Of a stretch of DNA of 6,015 nucleotides, positions 5,363 to 6,015 are shown piece after piece (positions within the stretch are counted from its first letter, which is position 1; each line of letters begins with the position of its first letter). Made by a program: the position numbers and the translations under genes. The DNA is from JBHHYN01 sp046757565. GTDB taxonomy: Bacteria; Pseudomonadota; Gammaproteobacteria; Eutrophobiales; Eutrophobiaceae. Under the pieces are notes generated by a model, which was not told the origin of the DNA, searched no databases, and saw only the letters and a list, made by a program, of their open reading frames with translations. The stretch spans positions 1 to 6,015 of the forward strand of contig JBHHYN010000146.1 in the NCBI GenBank assembly GCA_046757565.1. Direction: 5' to 3'.

Positions 5363-5940
5363 TGAAACGTAGGGCGTTTTTACAGGAATTGATTGCAGCT
5401 GCTGCTGCACTGGCGGCGGCGCCCATCAGTGCCGCCGGGAGGGGTCAGGGTCGATCCCGCATCCGCTATCTGCGCCCGCCCGGCGGTCTGGCTGAAGATG
5501 AGTTCGTCGGTCGTTGTATCCGTTGTGGCCAATGCGGGGAGGCCTGCCCCAACCGCTGTATTAAATTCTTCGGTATGCAAAACGGCATCTCCTCCTACAA
5601 TACGCCTTACCTGATCCCACGGGAACAGGCCTGCATCCTGTGCATGAAATGTGGCGAGATTTGTCCCACCGGCGCTATTCAGAAGATTGAGCATGAGGCC
5701 GGGGCGATCCTCGATAATGTCAAGATGGGCAAGGCGCGAGTAGACGAGAGCCTGTGTCTCTCCTATCAGGGAAAATCCTGCGGTGTCTGTTACCGCGCCT
5801 GCCCGTTGCAGGATGTCGCCATTACTGTCGGCTGGATGGAACAACCCCATGTCCAGGATGCCTGCGTCGGTTGTGGCCTGTGTGAACGATCGTGTATCCA
5901 GATCCCGCAGGCCATCCGTATCATCCCTAATCATGTATAG
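5362..5940 (+). CDS. NapG/MauM-like ferredoxin with four [4Fe-4S] motifs
   Basis: This is an electron-transfer iron-sulfur protein of the NapG/MauM type. In nap systems NapG works with membrane-bound NapH to move electrons from quinol toward the periplasmic reductase. The 192-residue product starts KRRAFLQ with an Ala-rich hydrophobic stretch at 11-25, a short Tat-like signal. RPPGGLAEDEF at 38-48 is the NapG/MauM lead-in. Cysteine sets are 52/55/58/62, 91/94/97/101, 132/140/143/147 (irregular first spacing, CLSYQGKSCGVCYRACP) and 168/171/174/178. It is somewhat shorter than E. coli NapG (about 230). ATG 5362 has no Shine-Dalgarno but overlaps the stop of a possible leader ORF, and an earlier in-frame start is not evident. 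Its place 104 nt after the molybdoenzyme supports a role in the same electron route. A NapH-like membrane partner would be expected downstream but lies outside the window if present. Confidence 0.85.
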   Translation: MKRRAFLQELIAAAAALAAAPISAAGRGQGRSRIRYLRPPGGLAEDEFVGRCIRCGQCGEACPNRCIKFFGMQNGISSYNTPYLIPREQACILCMKCGEICPTGAIQKIEHEAGAILDNVKMGKARVDESLCLSYQGKSCGVCYRACPLQDVAITVGWMEQPHVQDACVGCGLCERSCIQIPQAIRIIPNHV

Positions 5941-5948
5941 CAGAGATA

Positions 5949-6006
5949 AAAATTAACCACAGAGACACAGAGATCACAGAATAAGAAAATTAACCACAGA
6001 GACACA
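5949..6006. repeat. Direct repeat of an AACCACAGAGACACA-type sequence
   Basis: A perfect 21-nt direct repeat occurs at 5949-5969 and 5986-6006, sharing the core TTAACCACAGAGACACA, with start points 37 nt apart. Within the first unit and spacer, CACAGAGA-like words recur every 8-9 bases (5958, 5966, 5975). It lies immediately after the ferredoxin gene and may be the start of a longer intergenic repeat array cut by the window edge. It is not a CRISPR as seen, since the spacer is only 16 nt and part of it resembles the repeat. Confidence 0.6.
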
Positions 6007-6015
6007 CTGCTGCCG

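Noticed and set aside
4667..5410. A 247-codon minus-strand frame across the molybdoenzyme 3' end and the ferredoxin 5' end
   Set aside because: It is antisense to two well-supported genes and the intervening spacer, and no protein family was recognised.
5949..6006. CRISPR array
   Set aside because: Only two repeat copies of 21 nt with a 16-nt repeat-like spacer and no cas gene are present.

Overview
The window comes from a bacterial chromosome, most likely a gammaproteobacterium. The organism makes c-type cytochromes, exports a molybdoenzyme through Tat and carries a consensus FNR/Anr-type site, which fits an anaerobically respiring or denitrifying proteobacterium. No rRNA or species-diagnostic gene is present, so the assignment is an inference. 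All confidently called genes are on the + strand.

Layout. Positions 1-431 are AT-richer and hold no recognised gene, only a short repeat/hairpin cluster (31-78) and two weak minus-strand small ORFs. Positions 432-910 carry a HicB-HicA type II toxin-antitoxin pair with its own promoter; the -10 element lies inside a short palindrome. A coding-looking 44-codon ORF of unknown nature overlaps the 3' end of hicA (888-1022). From 1053 the sequence becomes more GC-rich and encodes a respiratory module: a membrane-anchored NapC/NirT-type multiheme cytochrome with five CxxCH motifs (1053-1742); an intergenic perfect TTGAT-N4-ATCAA site with a well-placed -10 (1781-1821); an exported diheme c-type cytochrome (1871-2533); a large Tat-exported molybdopterin/[4Fe-4S] oxidoreductase of the NapA/NasA group (2543-5257); a 104-nt gap with a small hairpin and a possible 14-codon leader ORF; and a NapG/MauM-like ferredoxin with four [4Fe-4S] motifs (5362-5940). 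The window ends in an AT-rich repeat (5949-6006).

How the genes may work together. The NapC-like cytochrome, and the NapG-like protein with an unseen NapH-like partner, would take electrons from quinol. The diheme cytochrome would pass them in the periplasm to the Mo-bisMGD enzyme, which would reduce an oxyanion. Nitrate is the default guess but is not proven. The set departs from a textbook nap operon in several ways. The Mo enzyme has assimilatory NasA-like sequence features. The diheme protein looks like two class I, Met-ligated domains and not NapB. The NapC-like protein carries an extra heme motif. No napD, napB or napH is visible here. The enzyme/cytochrome operon appears to have its own oxygen-responsive promoter located after the NapC-type gene.
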